Positions 61,460-64,000 of a stretch of 64,000 nucleotides of DNA are shown one piece after another (position 1 is the stretch's first letter; each line of letters begins with the position of its first letter). The notes beneath the pieces are model-generated. The model searched no databases, had not been told where the DNA came from, and saw only the letters and a list, made by a program, of their open reading frames with translations. Location: the NCBI GenBank assembly GCA_020073345.1, contig JAIQFI010000003.1:1-64000 (forward strand), in the 5' to 3' direction. The DNA is from Terriglobia bacterium (GTDB taxonomy: Bacteria > Acidobacteriota > Terriglobia > Bryobacterales > Bryobacteraceae). The position numbers and the translations under genes were made by a program.

Positions 61460-63223
61460 CTACGGAAGACTGTACGTCAGCAGCTTCGGCAAAACCGGCG
61501 GAGTTACGGGCGGCGTCGCAGCCTGCCCGTTACGAGGTTGCACCGGACCCGTTCCACCCATCACAGCAACGTACTGTTTCCCATCAAGTTGATACGTGAC
61601 CGGCGGTCCCATGCCGCCGCGCAGCCCGGTCTGGATCTCCAGGAGCTTCTCGCCCTTGTCGGCGCTGTAAGCGACCAGACGTCCGTCGTTGATCGCCTGG
61701 AAAACCAGATTCCCGGCCGTTGTCACAGTGCCTCCGCCGATTCCGCCTCCGCCCGGCATGCGCCACTTCATGGTCTGAGAAACCGGGTCCCAAGCCACCA
61801 GCGCACCGCGATTGCCCTGTCCCTCCGACAAAGGCGCCGGACCGATCGCCGGCGGAGATGGAAGTGGATTGGGAGGCGCCGGACGCGCAGTGCCGGTGCC
61901 CGTTCCCGGATACGTGTCAGCGGCCGCGTAGGTGAACGGGCTCGAAGTGGTCGACGTGGGAATGTATACCAACCCCGTGTTCGGATTGAAGGACATGGGC
62001 GACCAATTATGCGCCCCGCCGCCGCCAGGCGAAATCGAAATCGCTTCTTTCCCGTACCACGCTTCGGGGTTTACAATGGGCCGCCCCGTCTTCTGATCGA
62101 TGCCCTTGGCCCAGTTGACGGTCGAGAAAGGTTGCGCCGAGATGAACTGTCCTGTGACGCGATCTATAACGTAGTAGAACCCATCTTTGTTCGCCTGCAT
62201 GATCACCTTGCGCTGCTTCCCGCCGATGTTCAAGTCGGCCAGGATCAGGTGCTGCACGCTGTCGTAGTCCCAGGAATCGCCCGGCGCCATCTGGTAGTGC
62301 CATTTCAACTCACCGGTCTCCGGTTGCACCGCGACGATGGACGCTGTGTACAAATTGTCCTTGCCCTGCGCGTCTTTGCTGCGAAGCGTTCCCGGCCACG
62401 GCTCCGCATTGCCGGTGCCGGCGTAAATCAAATCCGCTTCCGGATCGTACGCCATTCCGTCCCATACGGCCCCGCCGCCGCCGAGCTTCCACCATTCGTT
62501 GTCCCAGGTTTCGGCCGCTTTGCGCATGGCCGAACTCTCGAAGCCCTTGGAAGGATCGCCTGGCACGGTGTAAAAGCGCCATGCCTTCTTCCCGGTCATC
62601 GCGTCATAGGCGTCGAAATATCCGCGCGTGGGACGATCGCCGCCGCTCACGCCGATGATCACTTTGCCCTTGGCGATGCGCGGAGCCATGGTGATGGTCT
62701 GCTGGTCCTGCGGATACGCCACGCGCGCTTCCCAGATCGGCTTGCCAGTTTCGGCATTGAGTGCGAATAGCCGTCCGTCGATCGCGGGAGCGAGAATCAT
62801 GCCCTGGTAGATCGCAATGCCCCGGTTGACGACGCCGCAGCAGATTCTCGGGAAGACCGCAGTCTGGTTGACTTCGGGATCCCAACGCCAGCGCTCTTTG
62901 CCGGTGCGGGCGTCCACTGCGAACACCACGCTCCAGTTGGTGATGCCATAGATCGTTCCATTCGAAACCAGCGGAGTGGCTTCCTGCGCCCCGCCTCCAG
63001 CTCCCAGATCGTAGGTCCAGCCCGGAGTCAGACGGCTCACATTCGTGGTGTCGATCTGCTTCAGCGGGCTGTAGCGCGTTTCGCTCTGCGTCAGCCCGTA
63101 GGTCAGCCATTCTTCGCCCGCTTTACCCGCGGACTTCAGTGTGTTGTCGTCGACGCGCCGCGCCTGCTGCGCGGGAATGACCGAAACCACCAGGAGGAAT
63201 GGCGCTACTACGCGTCGAATCAT
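61460..63223 (-). CDS. PQQ-dependent alcohol dehydrogenase, lanthanide-type signature
   Basis: 587 residues: signal, eight-blade propeller with W-docking repeats (GRLFALNAETGKPIWEA), vicinal disulfide Cys128-Cys129 (RICCG), catalytic Asp319 in SWDYDS with Asp321 two residues on, the pattern of lanthanide-dependent enzymes (calcium enzymes have Ala or Ser there). No C-terminal cytochrome domain. Oxidises primary alcohols or aldehydes in the periplasm, passing electrons to a cytochrome. It overlaps the downstream-read neighbour by 4 bases. Confidence 0.88.
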   Translation of the reverse strand: MIRRVVAPFLLVVSVIPAQQARRVDDNTLKSAGKAGEEWLTYGLTQSETRYSPLKQIDTTNVSRLTPGWTYDLGAGGGAQEATPLVSNGTIYGITNWSVVFAVDARTGKERWRWDPEVNQTAVFPRICCGVVNRGIAIYQGMILAPAIDGRLFALNAETGKPIWEARVAYPQDQQTITMAPRIAKGKVIIGVSGGDRPTRGYFDAYDAMTGKKAWRFYTVPGDPSKGFESSAMRKAAETWDNEWWKLGGGGAVWDGMAYDPEADLIYAGTGNAEPWPGTLRSKDAQGKDNLYTASIVAVQPETGELKWHYQMAPGDSWDYDSVQHLILADLNIGGKQRKVIMQANKDGFYYVIDRVTGQFISAQPFSTVNWAKGIDQKTGRPIVNPEAWYGKEAISISPGGGGAHNWSPMSFNPNTGLVYIPTSTTSSPFTYAAADTYPGTGTGTARPAPPNPLPSPPAIGPAPLSEGQGNRGALVAWDPVSQTMKWRMPGGGGIGGGTVTTAGNLVFQAINDGRLVAYSADKGEKLLEIQTGLRGGMGPPVTYQLDGKQYVAVMGGTGPVQPRNGQAATPPVTPPVLPKLLTYSLP

Positions 63224-64000
63224 CGAGTCACTTTAGCCCCTTCTTGCACGCGCGCGCCGGACAGAACACCCGTCATGCCGTAGTTGCCTTCGTGGCAGGC
63301 GAATTCGTACATCACGCCTTCGGCTCTCGTGGTCGGGATCTTGACGGTCCAGGGCTTGCCGAATGTCGCCGGATCGTCCACTGTGAATTCGTACAGCAGT
63401 GAATCGGTGCCGGTGCGGGTGAAGCGTTCGATCAAGCGCATCTTGTCGCTCGATCCGCGAAAGGCAGTCTTATCGCTGAAGTTCGTGGTCTCCACCACCA
63501 GCGTGTTGCCTTCCCAATGGCCGCGAGCGTCGCCCATCCATTGGCGGATTTCCTGCGGAACATGCGGACGACCGTCCAGCGGAATGACGCGAGCGTCGTG
63601 AGCCATTTCGTTCACCAGAATCACCCATCCGGGGCCCTGCGCGATCTGATAATTGGCGCTGTAATTGGCCGGCGTCATGGGGGGACCGGCGTTCGTCGCC
63701 AGCAGGCAGCGTTCCTGCAGGCTGCGATTCTCGGGGCCATCGAACTCGTGCCCTCGAGCGGCAGCCGCGCGATCCGCTTGCCGTTTCCGCGCTTCCGGCG
63801 TCAGTGGCGGAATCTTCCCATCCGGCGGATCGGTAATCAGCGACGTGCGCAAGTCGGGCACCACCTGGCCGCGCTCGCGCCAGAACTCGTTGTAAGCGCG
63901 ACCGACGTCGGCTGCACCGCCGCCATCGCGCCGGTCGCCGTTGACGTCGTAAATCGCCTTCTTCTGATACTCGGCGGCTTCCGCGGCAGTCAGCGTGGAT
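63220..64000 (-). CDS. Conserved secreted protein, N-terminus beyond window
   Basis: Same family as the gene at 47994 (HDARVIPLDGRPHVPQEIRQWMGDARGHWEGNTLVVETTNFSDKTAF; RLIERFTRTGTDSLLYEFTVDD). The frame runs open to base 64000 (AAEAAEYQKKAIYDVNGDRRDGGGAADVGRAYNEFW), so the start is outside; the ATG at 63864 is internal. Coupled to the PQQ dehydrogenase by ATGA overlap, implying a common function. Confidence 0.75.
   Translation of the reverse strand, partial: STLTAAEAAEYQKKAIYDVNGDRRDGGGAADVGRAYNEFWRERGQVVPDLRTSLITDPPDGKIPPLTPEARKRQADRAAAARGHEFDGPENRSLQERCLLATNAGPPMTPANYSANYQIAQGPGWVILVNEMAHDARVIPLDGRPHVPQEIRQWMGDARGHWEGNTLVVETTNFSDKTAFRGSSDKMRLIERFTRTGTDSLLYEFTVDDPATFGKPWTVKIPTTRAEGVMYEFACHEGNYGMTGVLSGARVQEGAKVTR

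Noticed and set aside
1-64000. CRISPR array, rRNA operon, IS element with transposase, integrase gene
   Set aside because: No regular short repeats, no rRNA sequence and no transposase or recombinase motifs were found on either strand.

Overview
The window is a high-GC bacterial chromosome segment that looks like an Acidobacteriota of the Solibacter/Bryobacterales type. This is inferred from gene families, not from a marker gene. The indicators are a very large carboxypeptidase-regulatory/TonB-type (Oar-like) receptor, two serine/threonine kinases fused to PD40 (TolB-like) propellers, three MmgE/PrpD paralogues, many secreted cytochromes, dehydrogenases and hydrolases, and a c-heme/PHM-like copper protein.

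Layout. 1-6.7 kb: a 5'-intact partial tannase and two divergent MmgE/PrpD genes, the second followed by a tightly packed NitT/TauT-type ABC transporter. 6.8-11.3 kb: a TPR lipoprotein-like protein, a collapsed carboxylesterase-like minigene and an Oar-like receptor with a coupled small ORF. 11.4-13.4 kb: gene debris (GGDEF remnant), a cupin, then a 1.1-kb block bounded by tRNA-Glu and a copy of its 3' end. 13.4-20 kb: cytochrome c, Bcp peroxiredoxin, a dehydrogenase/MFS/SLC13 operon and small conserved proteins. 20-26.9 kb: a PadR-controlled tripartite RND efflux operon. 26.9-35.9 kb: an accretion zone in which the 3' end of tRNA-Ser(GGA) occurs four times in the same orientation, cutting the zone into three modules: a kinase-PD40 gene, a complete arsenic operon (arsR-arsC-arsM-gapdh-arsJ-arsC), and a block of orphan small genes. 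35.9-44.2 kb: housekeeping genes (rbfA, hemE, protoporphyrinogen oxidase, Lhr-type helicase). 44.2-64 kb: secreted oxidative catabolism, with an IorAB-like molybdenum hydroxylase, di-heme cytochrome c, cyclase, hydrolases, amidohydrolase, kinase-PD40, heme/copper protein, exported PrpD-like protein, hydrolases, a PQQ dehydrogenase predicted to use lanthanides, and a partial conserved secreted protein.

How the parts work together. The arsenic operon combines arsenate reduction (two LMW-phosphatase-type ArsC), methylation (ArsM) and the GAPDH/ArsJ route, which makes and exports 1-arseno-3-phosphoglycerate. It is controlled by an ArsR whose probable operator covers the -10 box. The most unusual signal is structural: tRNA 3' ends repeated beside intact tRNA genes, plus a similar duplicated 3' end around the second kinase gene (52.2-55.2 kb). 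Together these suggest repeated insertion of small cargo modules at gene 3' ends. No integrase gene is visible in the window.
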